Positions 1 to 8,959 of a stretch of DNA of 64,000 nt are shown in pieces. Under the pieces are notes generated by a model. The model did no database searches and was not told the origin of the DNA. It worked only from the letters and a program-made list of their open reading frames with translations. The first letter of the stretch is position 1. Each line of letters begins with the position of its first letter. The stretch is taken from the NCBI GenBank assembly GCA_949290645.1, contig CASESG010000001.1, positions 69,104 through 133,103 on the forward strand. Reading direction: 5' to 3'. The translations under genes and the position numbers were made by a program. The DNA is from an uncultured Bacillota bacterium. Lineage in GTDB: Bacteria; Bacillota_I; Bacilli_A; RFN20; CAG-288.

Positions 1-398
1 AGGGCGGAGAGGATTTCCTCTTCGGGGAAAGTCCACTCTTCTGACCTTGCGCTGTAGAAGGGGAGGGAGACAACGCCATTGAGGATGAGCGCCTTGTCTA
101 CGTAGTAGAGAGTCATCCCGAAGGGGGTGAGGGCGGAGAGGACCTTGAAGTTCTTGTCCTTGAGATAGCTGTCGTTTCCTTCCGTGGGAAGCTGGTGCCG
201 GACAAGGAACTTGGGGTTGGTGAGGAATCCGAAGCAGAAATAGCAGCAAGGTTCCTTCTCTCCTTCCTTCTGGAGAGAGCCCTGTCTCATCTTCTCCTCC
301 TTCGGACTCAGGTTCAATCGGTACCCCCGCTTTTCCAGAAGCGGTGTCAGTGCCTGAAGGCGTTCAAGGCACATGTCGAGGAATTCTTCCTGGATCAT
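1..398 (-). CDS. Unknown protein, partial (C-terminus outside the window)
   Basis: An open frame of about 132 codons runs off the window edge and starts at the ATG at 396-398. The visible part has no signal peptide or membrane segment and contains a short Cys-rich stretch (CCYFCF) near residue 50. I do not recognise the family. It is the eleventh gene of the long minus-strand surface operon, 22 bases after the beta-helix protein gene. There is no Shine-Dalgarno sequence. Instead TGCTACAAT, resembling an extended -10 box, ends six bases before the ATG, so a leaderless internal transcript is possible. A later ATG, nine codons in, is an alternative start. Confidence 0.6.
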   Translation of the reverse strand, partial: MIQEEFLDMCLERLQALTPLLEKRGYRLNLSPKEEKMRQGSLQKEGEKEPCCYFCFGFLTNPKFLVRHQLPTEGNDSYLKDKNFKVLSALTPFGMTLYYVDKALILNGVVSLPFYSARSEEWTFPEEEILSA

Positions 399-420
399 GT
401 CTCTATTGTAGCAGAAAAAA

Positions 421-2940
421 TCAGGCTCGGTTCTGGAAGTCGAGGATGTTGGGGCTTTCCTTCTGGAACTGCACTCCCGAGAGCGACTGGAAGCGATAGG
501 GATAGAAGCCGGTGACGTTGCTTGCCGCTCTCAGCATCGCGATCTTCATCGCCTCGTACTTGGCCTTGGCGCTGGCGTTGAAGTCTGCGACCGGCTCCTG
601 GCTGAGGTCGAGGGAGTAGACGTAGGGATCGAGGGAGAACTCCTCTCCGAAGAGGGACTTGAGGTTGTCGGAGAGACGGACTTCGCTGGCGTTATATCCG
701 CCGCCCCGATAGAAGACGGGGAGGTTGATTTCCTCATCGTGGATCCACTGGCTTTGCTCTTTCTTCAGCAGGAGGCGGAGAGGGAGGTAGTCGTCTTCCG
801 TGATCTCGACCTTCCAGTCATCGCCCAGTCCTCCGTGGGCTCTGATCAGGTTGGCGATGTTCTCCAGGATCAGGGATTCGAAGGAGAGGTTGTCGACCTT
901 CTTCCAGTCGTAGAAGCGACAGTCTCCCTCAAGTTGAACGAGGACCGGGGCGGAAGTCCTTGCCATGTGGGAAGGAAGGGTGTTTCCGAAGTAGATTCCC
1001 GTGATCAAGGAGAGGAGGCTTGTGATGTTGCTCTCAAGGAAGCTTCCCTGGGGAAGAGTGTCGAGCCCGATCGCGCTGATTCCGGAGTTGTCGAAGGAGC
1101 AGTCTTTGATCGTGGCGTTTCCGAAGAAGACCTTGTTTCCGCCCTTGTCGAAGAAACCTTCGGTATTGGTCAGGCTTTCCCTGATGGGATCGAGGCCTTG
1201 GATGTAGTCTTCCTTCTCGTATCCCGCACCGTCGATGCCGACGAACTCGCTCGCCTGGGTGTTGGAGATGGCTCCGAAGGAGAGCAGGGAGTCGGCCTTG
1301 GAATCCATCTTCATCAATCCCTCGAGGCTTTCGGAAGCGAGGTAGTCCTCGGCGGTCGTCTCATGGCGGACTTTGTCCCGGTCGGTGTAGAGGACTTTCT
1401 TCTTCAGGTCGACCTTGTTGCTCTCGTTGGCACCGCTTAGGAAGAGGAACTCCATCGCGTTCTGAAGGAGGGAGTTGTCGATGGTCAGGTCTTTCGTGGA
1501 GAAGGCACGGACGACGTTTCTTCCCTTCTCCAGGATGCTGTCCTTTATGGTGATTCTCTCTCCCTTGGCCTCAAGGACGGTCCCGACATAGGTGAGGTTG
1601 GTGAGGTTGTTGGCGAAGTTGTCGCAGTTGCTGAAGTGGCAGTCGATGAGATCGATGTCCTCTCCCTCGACGTAGAAGCCGACGTTGTCCTGCCCGTAGA
1701 GGGCGAAGATGGGAAGGCCGGAGGAGGTGACACTCACCCCCTTGGTGTTGGGATCTCCAAGGCTTTGAAGGACCAGGGGTCCTCGATAGAGGTCTTCTGG
1801 TCCCAGAAGGGCGTTTGTGGTCTTGTTTCCGAGGCTGTCGGTGATGGTCTGCTCCTCGGAAGGATAGGCGAGGTCGTGGAGGTTGATCTCGAAGCCGTTT
1901 CCGTAGAAGTCCTTCTGGATGTGGACGGCGGCATAGCGCATAAGGGACACGGGACTATCGGGATTGTTCGTGTTCCACAGATCGAGATAGGAATGGTCAT
2001 AGGTCGTCTCGAACAAATAGAGATCCTCTCTTGCAATCTTGTTCTCTCCTTGGGAGAGTCTTCCGAAGAGCTCGTTCTCTTCCTTGGTGCGGACGAGGTT
2101 TCCGTCCTTGTCCTTCTCATAGGCCTTGTCCAGGGAGAGGAGGTTTCTTCTCAGGACGACGGGGATCCCTTTTTCGCTTTTGTTGGTCGCTTCCATCAGG
2201 TCGTCATAGTCGTAGACGTTGAGGGCCGAGACCACATCCAGGGAGAGCTTTCCGTCTCCCTTGCTGGAGACGGGATTGCGGAAGGTGACGAAGGCCTCTC
2301 CTTCCTCAAGGAGCTTGACCTTGTGGTTCTTGAGGTCGACTTCGACGTTGTCCGTGCTCTCGACCTGGATCTCCTCTTCCCGGAAGCTGTCGGTTCCGAA
2401 GATCTGGAGGTCGAACAGGTAGGAGGAATCCGGTCTTCCTTCCTCGTAAGCTTTCTTGCTGTCGTAGAGTCCGACGTAGTGCTTGCCGGTGATGGAGGTG
2501 GCGGAGAAGGGGAGGACGGGGTTGAGGATGATCGCTCCGGAATCGCCGACGATGCGGGCCAGGAAGGATTTCTGGACGTTTCCCTTCTCGTTGGAGCAGA
2601 TGACTTTGCAGGTCCCTTCCTTTTCGAAGGCGAGGTAGGTTCCATCTTCCTCGACTTCGATGTGGGCGACATCGCTTTCTTCCTCGCCCTTGTCGGAGAC
2701 GCATTTCCAGACGAGCTCGTTTCCTTCGCTCAGGGGATAGTTTGTGTCATAGACGGCTTCGGCCTTGAGCAAGGCTCTCTTCTGGGAGAGGGAGAAGGGG
2801 TTCTCTCCGGTGGTGTAGTCCCACTTGATGTCTTCGATGTCCCCTTCGACCGAGCGGATGACGAAGGTCGAGGTGACGAAGGCGAAGATGGCGATGACAA
2901 AGGGCAAGAAGAGCAACAACAGGATGGCTTTCTTTCTCAT
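421..2940 (-). CDS. Membrane-anchored surface protein with Ig-like and beta-helix regions
   Basis: An 839-residue protein. The N-terminus (MRKK, then about 20 hydrophobic residues) is an uncleaved signal anchor or signal peptide without a lipobox. Residues of roughly 60-260 look like beta-rich, bacterial Ig-like sequence. Residues of about 320-720 show the Asn/Asp/Gly-punctuated short strands of a right-handed parallel beta-helix (for example NLTYVGTVLEAKGERITIKD). The ATG overlaps the stop of the upstream ABC permease as ATGA and follows an AAGGAGGAAAGGA ribosome site, so translation is probably coupled. An extracellular location is inferred. The substrate or partner is unknown. It could be cargo of the adjoining ABC transporter or a structural component of the surface system. 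Confidence 0.75.
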   Translation of the reverse strand: MRKKAILLLLFLPFVIAIFAFVTSTFVIRSVEGDIEDIKWDYTTGENPFSLSQKRALLKAEAVYDTNYPLSEGNELVWKCVSDKGEEESDVAHIEVEEDGTYLAFEKEGTCKVICSNEKGNVQKSFLARIVGDSGAIILNPVLPFSATSITGKHYVGLYDSKKAYEEGRPDSSYLFDLQIFGTDSFREEEIQVESTDNVEVDLKNHKVKLLEEGEAFVTFRNPVSSKGDGKLSLDVVSALNVYDYDDLMEATNKSEKGIPVVLRRNLLSLDKAYEKDKDGNLVRTKEENELFGRLSQGENKIAREDLYLFETTYDHSYLDLWNTNNPDSPVSLMRYAAVHIQKDFYGNGFEINLHDLAYPSEEQTITDSLGNKTTNALLGPEDLYRGPLVLQSLGDPNTKGVSVTSSGLPIFALYGQDNVGFYVEGEDIDLIDCHFSNCDNFANNLTNLTYVGTVLEAKGERITIKDSILEKGRNVVRAFSTKDLTIDNSLLQNAMEFLFLSGANESNKVDLKKKVLYTDRDKVRHETTAEDYLASESLEGLMKMDSKADSLLSFGAISNTQASEFVGIDGAGYEKEDYIQGLDPIRESLTNTEGFFDKGGNKVFFGNATIKDCSFDNSGISAIGLDTLPQGSFLESNITSLLSLITGIYFGNTLPSHMARTSAPVLVQLEGDCRFYDWKKVDNLSFESLILENIANLIRAHGGLGDDWKVEITEDDYLPLRLLLKKEQSQWIHDEEINLPVFYRGGGYNASEVRLSDNLKSLFGEEFSLDPYVYSLDLSQEPVADFNASAKAKYEAMKIAMLRAASNVTGFYPYRFQSLSGVQFQKESPNILDFQNRA

Positions 2941-4547
2941 TCCTTTCTTCCTCCTTCATACTTGAGGAACAGACGGTCGGCTTTCCTGAGAAACAGGAAG
3001 AGAAGGATTCCGGAGAGGAGAAGAAGGAAGAGGATGAGGAATCCGTAGAAGGTCCACTCCGGCTTGTCCTTGAGCCCGGGAAGAAGGGTCAGGACGAAGG
3101 AGAGAAGGACGAAGAAGAGCGGGAGGAGGAAGTCGACGATGAGGCTGTAGAAATCCCCTTTGCTCTTCCTCAAGTCCAGGTGCAGGGTCGAAAGGGAGAG
3201 GGAGAGAAGGAAGAGGAAGCCGACTGCGATCAGGAGGAAGAAGGAGAGAAGGGAGATCTCCTTGGTCGAGAGAAGGACGACAAGGCTCACGAGATAGCTG
3301 AAGAGGGAGAAGGAGAGAGGGACCGCCATCTTGGAGAGAAGCTGTCTTTTTGGGGAGACGGGAAGGGTCTTCATCGTCAGGATGTTGTTCCCTTCCTTCT
3401 TCAGGGAGAGGGAAGAGGTGGCGTTGATGATGGAGAGGAAAAGCAGGATCAACAGGACATCGATCAAAAGCAGGATGTTGGGAAAGAGGGTCCTTATGAA
3501 GGTGAGGTTTCCGCTCTGGAAGATGACATTGATGGAAGAGACCACCAGATAGATCAAGAAAGGCTCGACGGCGACAAGGGAGACGAAGGAAAAGAAGCCA
3601 TCGCTCCTTGAGAGGACGAGGGAAAGCTCCTTTCGAAGGAGGGCTTTCTCCGGACTTCTCAGATGGACGGGAAGGGCAAAGTAGGAACGATTCCTCTCCC
3701 TTCTTTTTCCCTTCTTGTAGTCTCTCTTCAGGGCCAGGGTGAGAAGAGGATAGCCCGTTCCCCAGAAGAAGAGAAGGAAGAGGAAGAAAAAGAGGAAAGA
3801 GACTCCGCTTTCCCTTGTGAAGGTCAAGGAGAGGAAGGAGGTCGGATAGAGGAAGTGGGAGATCCTCTTCATGCTCTCCATCCTTTCGGTCGTGAAGAGC
3901 ATGTCCAGAGAAGAGTTCTGGATCAGATCGACAAACAAGCCCAGAAAGAGGGAATAGAGATAGGCAAGAAGGAAGGAACAACAGATCGTCAGAAGGAAGG
4001 AGAGGAGAGGATAGCTCTTCAGAAAGAGGAAGACCTCATGATAGGGAACAAGGAAGAGAAGGCCGATTCCGGTCAAGAGCAGGGAGAAAAGAGGAAGGAA
4101 GAGGACGACCAGGAAGTAGAAGAGGAAGCTTTCCTTTCCAAGAGCGCCATAGACACAGGACAGGGGAAGATAGGTGACAAGAAGGAACAAGGAGTTCTTG
4201 ACGAAGGCGATGGCCGACTTCGTCAGCACGATGTCTCTTATCGAAACCGGCCGGCTCCCCAGGATGATCCTCTCCTTCTCGTCCGGGAAGAAGGAAGAGT
4301 GCATCGTCGGCAGGGCGAAGACGATTCCCAGAAGAAGGACGATGAAGAGGACGAAGTCATAGAAGGAGCGGTTGAATCCGCTGTAGCTCTGAAGCTGCGT
4401 CGAAATCCGAAGGTCGACAAAGACGATCAAGGAGACGAACAAGGCGGTGAAGAAGAGCGTCGAGAAAAGGGAGAAGAAGAGCTTCCTTCCTCTCTTGGCC
4501 GGGAAAAAGCGGGAGCGAAGCTCACGCTCAAAGAGCGTCCTGACCAT
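2937..4547 (-). CDS. ABC transporter permease, 12 TM
   Basis: A 536-residue integral membrane protein with about twelve strongly hydrophobic segments separated by short basic loops, in the style of ABC-2/ABC exporter permeases without a soluble domain. I chose the ATG at 4545-4547 because AAGGAGGAAGAGA precedes it; the frame is open further upstream, inside the ATPase gene. It overlaps the end of the ATPase gene by 20 bases, and its own stop overlaps the next start. With that ATPase it should form a complete exporter. The operon context suggests export of, or self-protection against, a product of this surface locus. The substrate cannot be told from sequence. Confidence 0.85.
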   Translation of the reverse strand: MVRTLFERELRSRFFPAKRGRKLFFSLFSTLFFTALFVSLIVFVDLRISTQLQSYSGFNRSFYDFVLFIVLLLGIVFALPTMHSSFFPDEKERIILGSRPVSIRDIVLTKSAIAFVKNSLFLLVTYLPLSCVYGALGKESFLFYFLVVLFLPLFSLLLTGIGLLFLVPYHEVFLFLKSYPLLSFLLTICCSFLLAYLYSLFLGLFVDLIQNSSLDMLFTTERMESMKRISHFLYPTSFLSLTFTRESGVSFLFFFLFLLFFWGTGYPLLTLALKRDYKKGKRRERNRSYFALPVHLRSPEKALLRKELSLVLSRSDGFFSFVSLVAVEPFLIYLVVSSINVIFQSGNLTFIRTLFPNILLLIDVLLILLFLSIINATSSLSLKKEGNNILTMKTLPVSPKRQLLSKMAVPLSFSLFSYLVSLVVLLSTKEISLLSFFLLIAVGFLFLLSLSLSTLHLDLRKSKGDFYSLIVDFLLPLFFVLLSFVLTLLPGLKDKPEWTFYGFLILFLLLLSGILLFLFLRKADRLFLKYEGGRKE

Positions 4548-5298
4548 TCTCTTCCTCCTTCTCCTTGGCATTCTCCAGGAAATAACGGTTGAGGTCATAG
4601 CGCTCCCGAGGATTCTCCTTCAGGTCGAAGACCTTCTGGATCAAGCCCTTGTTGATGACCGCCACCCGATCGCAGAGACGGGCGATCAGGTCGATGTTGT
4701 GGCTGGCGACGAAGACCGTCTTGCCGTGGCTGACAAACTCCCGCATCATCTTGCAGAGCTCGTTGGCCGTGAAGGCATCGAGACCGACCGTCGGCTCGTC
4801 CAGGATCCAGATCCTCGGATTGTGGATCAGGGAGGCGATGAGGCAGACCTTCTGCTTCATGCCGTGGGAATATTCCATGATGGGACGCATCAGGTCCGCG
4901 TCCGAGAGATCCAGCCTCTTGGCGAGATAGCGGAGATTGGCTAGGAAACGCTCCTCCTCGACCTGATAGATCGAGGCGATGAACTCCACATAGGAAAGAC
5001 CCGTCATCTCCTCGTAGGCCGTCGGCTCGCTGGTCACGTAGCCAAAGCACCTCTTCGCCTCCAGGCTTTCCTTCTGGATGTCATGACCCAGGATCAAGAT
5101 CCTTCCGGAATCGAAATCCTTGATCCCGATGGAACACTCGATCGTCGTCGACTTCCCGACTCCGTTCTTTCCGATGAAGCCGAAAAGCTCTCCCTCGTAG
5201 ACATCCAGGTCGATGCCCTTGAGGACTTCGTGCTTCCCGTAGCTCTTGTGGAGGGAATGGATCGAGAGGGCGATGTTCTTGGACTGGTTCATGTTCAT
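4528..5298 (-). CDS. ABC transporter ATP-binding protein
   Basis: A 256-residue single nucleotide-binding domain. The Walker A is GKNGVGKST (a variant of GxNGxGKST), the signature is YSHGMKQK, and the Walker B is IWILDEPTVGLD followed by a switch His in VASHNID. This is the CcmA/NatA type of ATPase that pairs with ABC-2 permeases. The frame is open upstream to 5511, but the ATG at 5298 overlaps the upstream gene's TGA as ATGA and has AAAGGAAAGG before it; a second ATG at 5292 is nearly as good. It energises the permease encoded by the next gene. Family assignment is firm; substrate unknown. Confidence 0.92.
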   Translation of the reverse strand: MNMNQSKNIALSIHSLHKSYGKHEVLKGIDLDVYEGELFGFIGKNGVGKSTTIECSIGIKDFDSGRILILGHDIQKESLEAKRCFGYVTSEPTAYEEMTGLSYVEFIASIYQVEEERFLANLRYLAKRLDLSDADLMRPIMEYSHGMKQKVCLIASLIHNPRIWILDEPTVGLDAFTANELCKMMREFVSHGKTVFVASHNIDLIARLCDRVAVINKGLIQKVFDLKENPRERYDLNRYFLENAKEKEEENGQDAL

Positions 5299-8147
5299 GC
5301 CTTTCCTTTGATGGACCATGTGTTGTTGGCATAGGACATCGTATAGGACTGGCCTCTTGCATCTCCGGTCTTGCCGCCGGCATAACGATATAAGTACGTC
5401 GTCGCAGCGTTTCCGCTGACGGAATCGGCAAGGACAAAGCTTCCGCGATAGAAAATGTTGTAGGGACGATCGAAGGTCAATTGAGAGCTCATTTTTTCGC
5501 GCCCAAGCCAATCTTTTTCCAAGACGTATCGGCCATAGTCTTGTCCAGCTACGGAAATATAGTTCCCATGAGAAGTGACCTTCCAGAAGGAACCGGCGAG
5601 ATCATCCGGATTTCTTTTTGTGGTCGCTAAAGTTGTCGCACCATAGAAGTTTGACGTATTATCGTTATCCCAGTTGGCAGACCAAGAATAATCGGGGATG
5701 AAGGCATAAGTGTTGTCTCCGTCTGTGATCAATCCGGTCTTCGAATCATAGATTCCGGTCGGGAGCCCATCGATAAAACTTGTACCGGAAGAAGAACCTG
5801 GCAGGACATCGTCTCGTACGACATGATCTGTCGTCGTGTAATCGACCAGAACCTCATTTTTTCTTGTCATCAAGGGTGGAGTATAAAAACCACGGACGTA
5901 AAAGTAGTTGATGCTCCCTGGAGCATTTTTGCTTTGGGAAGAATTTGGGCCTAGCATGAAATAATTGCCAAAAAGACGGACTTTCTTGTGGGATGCGGTT
6001 TGATTCCAGTGATCGATTTCCGTTTGGAAAGATTCCATTGAAGAAATGTCCATTTGACCTCCGAAGACAAAAGGATGATTTTGCTGGATTCCTTCGTTTT
6101 CTTGCAAGAGGATCTGGCCATCGAAATTGCAATAGGCAGGAGTATCGCTCAATACCTTCCATAGACTTGCGTTACTTTCCAATAAGTCACCGTTTTTTGC
6201 GTCTGGCAAAGGATAATAGCTCTTCGAAGTCGGAGAATAATAGAAAGTGTCTAGAAATGTCAGACCGCCAACGGATTGATAGGACTGGGGGTCGAAGTAA
6301 CTGTTGCTTGCTGTTTGGAGAACAGAGGAATAGGAAAGAAGCAGAGTGCTGTGACAATCAATCTCAAGATGGCTTCCCGCCATGAAAACGAGCTCCGTGC
6401 TGAGATGAACTTTTGAATTCTTTATTTCAATTTGGTAATAGAAAGGAATGAAGAACTGGGCTCTTCTCGAGTCAAACCCCATGGAAACGCTCGATACTTG
6501 GAAGTTGATCAACCAATTGGAAAATATCAGATCCGCATTTTCGACTGAATAATTGATTTGTTGGTTGAATAGGTTCGAAGCAAATGATTTGAACTGGTCA
6601 TTGTACGTGACGTTTCGAATGATTTTGCCGGAATTCAGCAACAGCAATTCGTTTCCACTGCTATTGCTTGACGATCCGATGAGTTGAACGATTCCTTGAA
6701 CGCCCATCTTTTCGTCGGACCATCCGGCCAAATCCACCTTGTACTCAGCTTGGAAGCGACTTCCGGAATAAAACACAGTTTCACAATCGAGATAGGGACA
6801 ACGATAGAAGTTGAAAGGAGCATTGGCGTTGTAGAAGGACATCGGCGCAGAAAGGGGAAGGAAGATGTCTTCCAACACGAAGGGAGTCTGCAAGGTGGAA
6901 CCAGGTAACATGACCAAGGATCCTTTGTCTGTCTCATTGGAGAAGGTATTTTTGTCATCGATGTTGAAACGGGAGCTATCCGTTATCGATCCATAACTGG
7001 TCAGCGAATGTTCGGAAGGAAGGATGAGATCATAACCGTTGAGGTCGATTTCGCAATAGCTTCCGTTGATATATCCCTGGAATCCAGATTGCGAAAAATC
7101 GATATTCTTTCCAAAGTAGCCAGTGATTCCCCCGATTGTGATATTTCCGGAGAAAATGACGTCCGATTCGAGGACGATTCGATTGGCACAATAATTTGCG
7201 GAATAGGAGTTCGTAGTCGGGTTATATGTGTAAGTTCCACTGGATGTCAGATCTTTGTAGGGGGTCTGCAGTTTGGAATCGCCTCCTTCTTTAGCGTTCG
7301 CTTCGGGATTAGATAACCCAATTGTGTCATCAGCGTTGTAAGAAACGAATTTCTTTTGTGAGGTGGAATCGTTAGAACCATATCCGTTTTGCGATCCAGA
7401 GCTGGAAGAAAGACGGATATTGACGGCTTGCCCGATTGCAAAGCCAGAGTTTTGTGATTGCTCTACATGCGTGACGGACTGGTATTTACCATTCTTGAAA
7501 GAGCGTAAACTGATGCCAAAAAAAGGTCCACCGTCTTTTTCTGCACTGACGGCTTGAAGCTCGAGGCTGACGTCGTGATTGTAAGCTTTCTCGGTCAAAA
7601 AAATGATGTTGTCCGGTTGGCCGACGAACTCCGAACCTGGATTGAGGCTCTCCTGATAGGTAGCCTGCAGGGTATTGACGGTCGCCGTTTCATAAGACCG
7701 ATTTTTGAATCCTTCATTGTTGCTGTAACTGAGGCGGATGTTGTTTGTCGTCATGTAAGAAGTTGCCAGCCCTTCCAGAATCATGTTTCCAGTGACAGGA
7801 ATGTGATTGCTTAAGGATTGACCGACACTTTCTCCTTCCGTGACGGACCAGGTGAGATATTGATCCCCCGCCACATACATGGCGTTTTTGTCGCCGCTTG
7901 TGGCATCGGCAAGGTCGGCCATACTCAGGATATAGCCGTCCGGAAAATAGCGGGTGGATGTCTCGTTTGTCTGACGGTTCTGAAAGGTGACTTTGTGCAG
8001 TTCTTTCTGGTCTTCCTTGTTCTCGTCGACATTGCTGATGGAGGCGCTAGGATTTTCTGGTTGAATCTGGTATCCCGAATACCCCGTGCTGATGGTCATG
8101 ATGGAAAGTGCGAGGAAGAGGCCGGATTTCAATAATTTCTGTTTCAT
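5295..8147 (-). CDS. Large secreted surface protein
   Basis: A 950-residue protein with an N-terminal signal sequence (KLLKSGLFLALSIMTIS, then STGYSGY) and no other membrane segment. The body is rich in Ser, Asn, Tyr and Thr with repeated short beta-strand patterns. Near the N-terminus is a stretch (KVTFQNRQTNETSTRYFPDG) reminiscent of InlB-type beta-grasp repeats. No enzyme motif was seen. Its signal region resembles that of the upstream 264-residue protein, so both may be matured by the SipW-type peptidase of the operon; this is inference. The stop is coupled to the ABC ATPase start. Base composition here is lower in GC than in the flanking genes, suggesting a fast-evolving or exchanged surface antigen. 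Confidence 0.75.
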   Translation of the reverse strand: MKQKLLKSGLFLALSIMTISTGYSGYQIQPENPSASISNVDENKEDQKELHKVTFQNRQTNETSTRYFPDGYILSMADLADATSGDKNAMYVAGDQYLTWSVTEGESVGQSLSNHIPVTGNMILEGLATSYMTTNNIRLSYSNNEGFKNRSYETATVNTLQATYQESLNPGSEFVGQPDNIIFLTEKAYNHDVSLELQAVSAEKDGGPFFGISLRSFKNGKYQSVTHVEQSQNSGFAIGQAVNIRLSSSSGSQNGYGSNDSTSQKKFVSYNADDTIGLSNPEANAKEGGDSKLQTPYKDLTSSGTYTYNPTTNSYSANYCANRIVLESDVIFSGNITIGGITGYFGKNIDFSQSGFQGYINGSYCEIDLNGYDLILPSEHSLTSYGSITDSSRFNIDDKNTFSNETDKGSLVMLPGSTLQTPFVLEDIFLPLSAPMSFYNANAPFNFYRCPYLDCETVFYSGSRFQAEYKVDLAGWSDEKMGVQGIVQLIGSSSNSSGNELLLLNSGKIIRNVTYNDQFKSFASNLFNQQINYSVENADLIFSNWLINFQVSSVSMGFDSRRAQFFIPFYYQIEIKNSKVHLSTELVFMAGSHLEIDCHSTLLLSYSSVLQTASNSYFDPQSYQSVGGLTFLDTFYYSPTSKSYYPLPDAKNGDLLESNASLWKVLSDTPAYCNFDGQILLQENEGIQQNHPFVFGGQMDISSMESFQTEIDHWNQTASHKKVRLFGNYFMLGPNSSQSKNAPGSINYFYVRGFYTPPLMTRKNEVLVDYTTTDHVVRDDVLPGSSSGTSFIDGLPTGIYDSKTGLITDGDNTYAFIPDYSWSANWDNDNTSNFYGATTLATTKRNPDDLAGSFWKVTSHGNYISVAGQDYGRYVLEKDWLGREKMSSQLTFDRPYNIFYRGSFVLADSVSGNAATTYLYRYAGGKTGDARGQSYTMSYANNTWSIKGKA

Positions 8148-8162
8148 TCGTTTGCCCCCTCT

Positions 8163-8957
8163 TTATGCGGTTTCCTTCGAAACGTTGACGGAGAGAGTGA
8201 CTCCGGAAAAGTCGTCTTCCGTGAGGCCGGTCTCCTTGGAAAGATCCAAGTCCAGAATCAACGTGTATTGGTCATTGTAGGAAATGTGATCGATGAGAAT
8301 GTCCGCCAAGGAATAGAGGTAGGGGTTGCCGTCGATTGTTCCGAGGGCGTGGTCTGTCAACAGGACGGAAAGGGTGAGCGTCTTTTCTGCCGCATCGCTT
8401 CGAAGGTAGGAAACCTCATTTCCCGCATCGGAAAGGGCGTTGTTGTTGATGAACCAATTGCAGAGAGGGAAAAGACGATCGTTGTTGATGTCCTCCAGTG
8501 TCCGATATCGGAAATAGGCCAGGCCATTCTCGGCCAGGGAAGCGACGTTGACGTTGGATGCGCTCGGAAAGGTGAAAATGAAGTCGACGGTCGCCGTGTG
8601 TCCTGGATTTTCGCCAAGCTGTTTGATGACGGCAGCAAGGGCAGGCTGTGAATTCTGGCTCTGGAAGGTGATGACGAAGTCATCGAGATGGGCCTCTCCG
8701 TCCTGTCTGTCGGTGATGGTGTTTCCGGGATGGAGGAGCGCATCTCCTTCAGAATAGTAGTGGATTCCTTCGCAAGCGAGGTTTTGGAACAGATAGGAAG
8801 AGAGATAATTCGTTTGATTTAGCACTTGAACGGCACCGGGCTTCGCTGGCGGAAGCTTGTTCACGTTATCCTTTTCAATAGAATAAGCGGCATAGGAAAT
8901 GGACACGGTCAGGAGAATTCCGGTGGCAAGAACAAGGGACAATGTCCGTCTTCTCAT
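8163..8957 (-). CDS. Secreted protein with SipW-like signal
   Basis: A 264-residue protein starting MRRRT followed by a hydrophobic core (LVLATGILLTVSIS) and an Ala-Ala-Tyr-Ser end, resembling SipW-dependent signal peptides. The mature part is predicted beta-rich with no recognised catalytic motif, and ends in a beta-strand pattern (GVTLSVNVSKE) like the end of the TasA-like protein earlier in the operon. It starts two bases after the lipoprotein gene ends and finishes 15 bases before the 950-residue protein. A fibre or minor-subunit role is plausible but inferred. Family not recognised with certainty. Confidence 0.7.
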   Translation of the reverse strand: MRRRTLSLVLATGILLTVSISYAAYSIEKDNVNKLPPAKPGAVQVLNQTNYLSSYLFQNLACEGIHYYSEGDALLHPGNTITDRQDGEAHLDDFVITFQSQNSQPALAAVIKQLGENPGHTATVDFIFTFPSASNVNVASLAENGLAYFRYRTLEDINNDRLFPLCNWFINNNALSDAGNEVSYLRSDAAEKTLTLSVLLTDHALGTIDGNPYLYSLADILIDHISYNDQYTLILDLDLSKETGLTEDDFSGVTLSVNVSKETA

Positions 8958-8959
8958 GC

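Noticed and set aside
1636-3048. Long plus-strand frame opposite the beta-helix protein
   Set aside because: Its unusual Asp/Glu/Gly/Val-rich composition is the shadow of the minus-strand coding frame.
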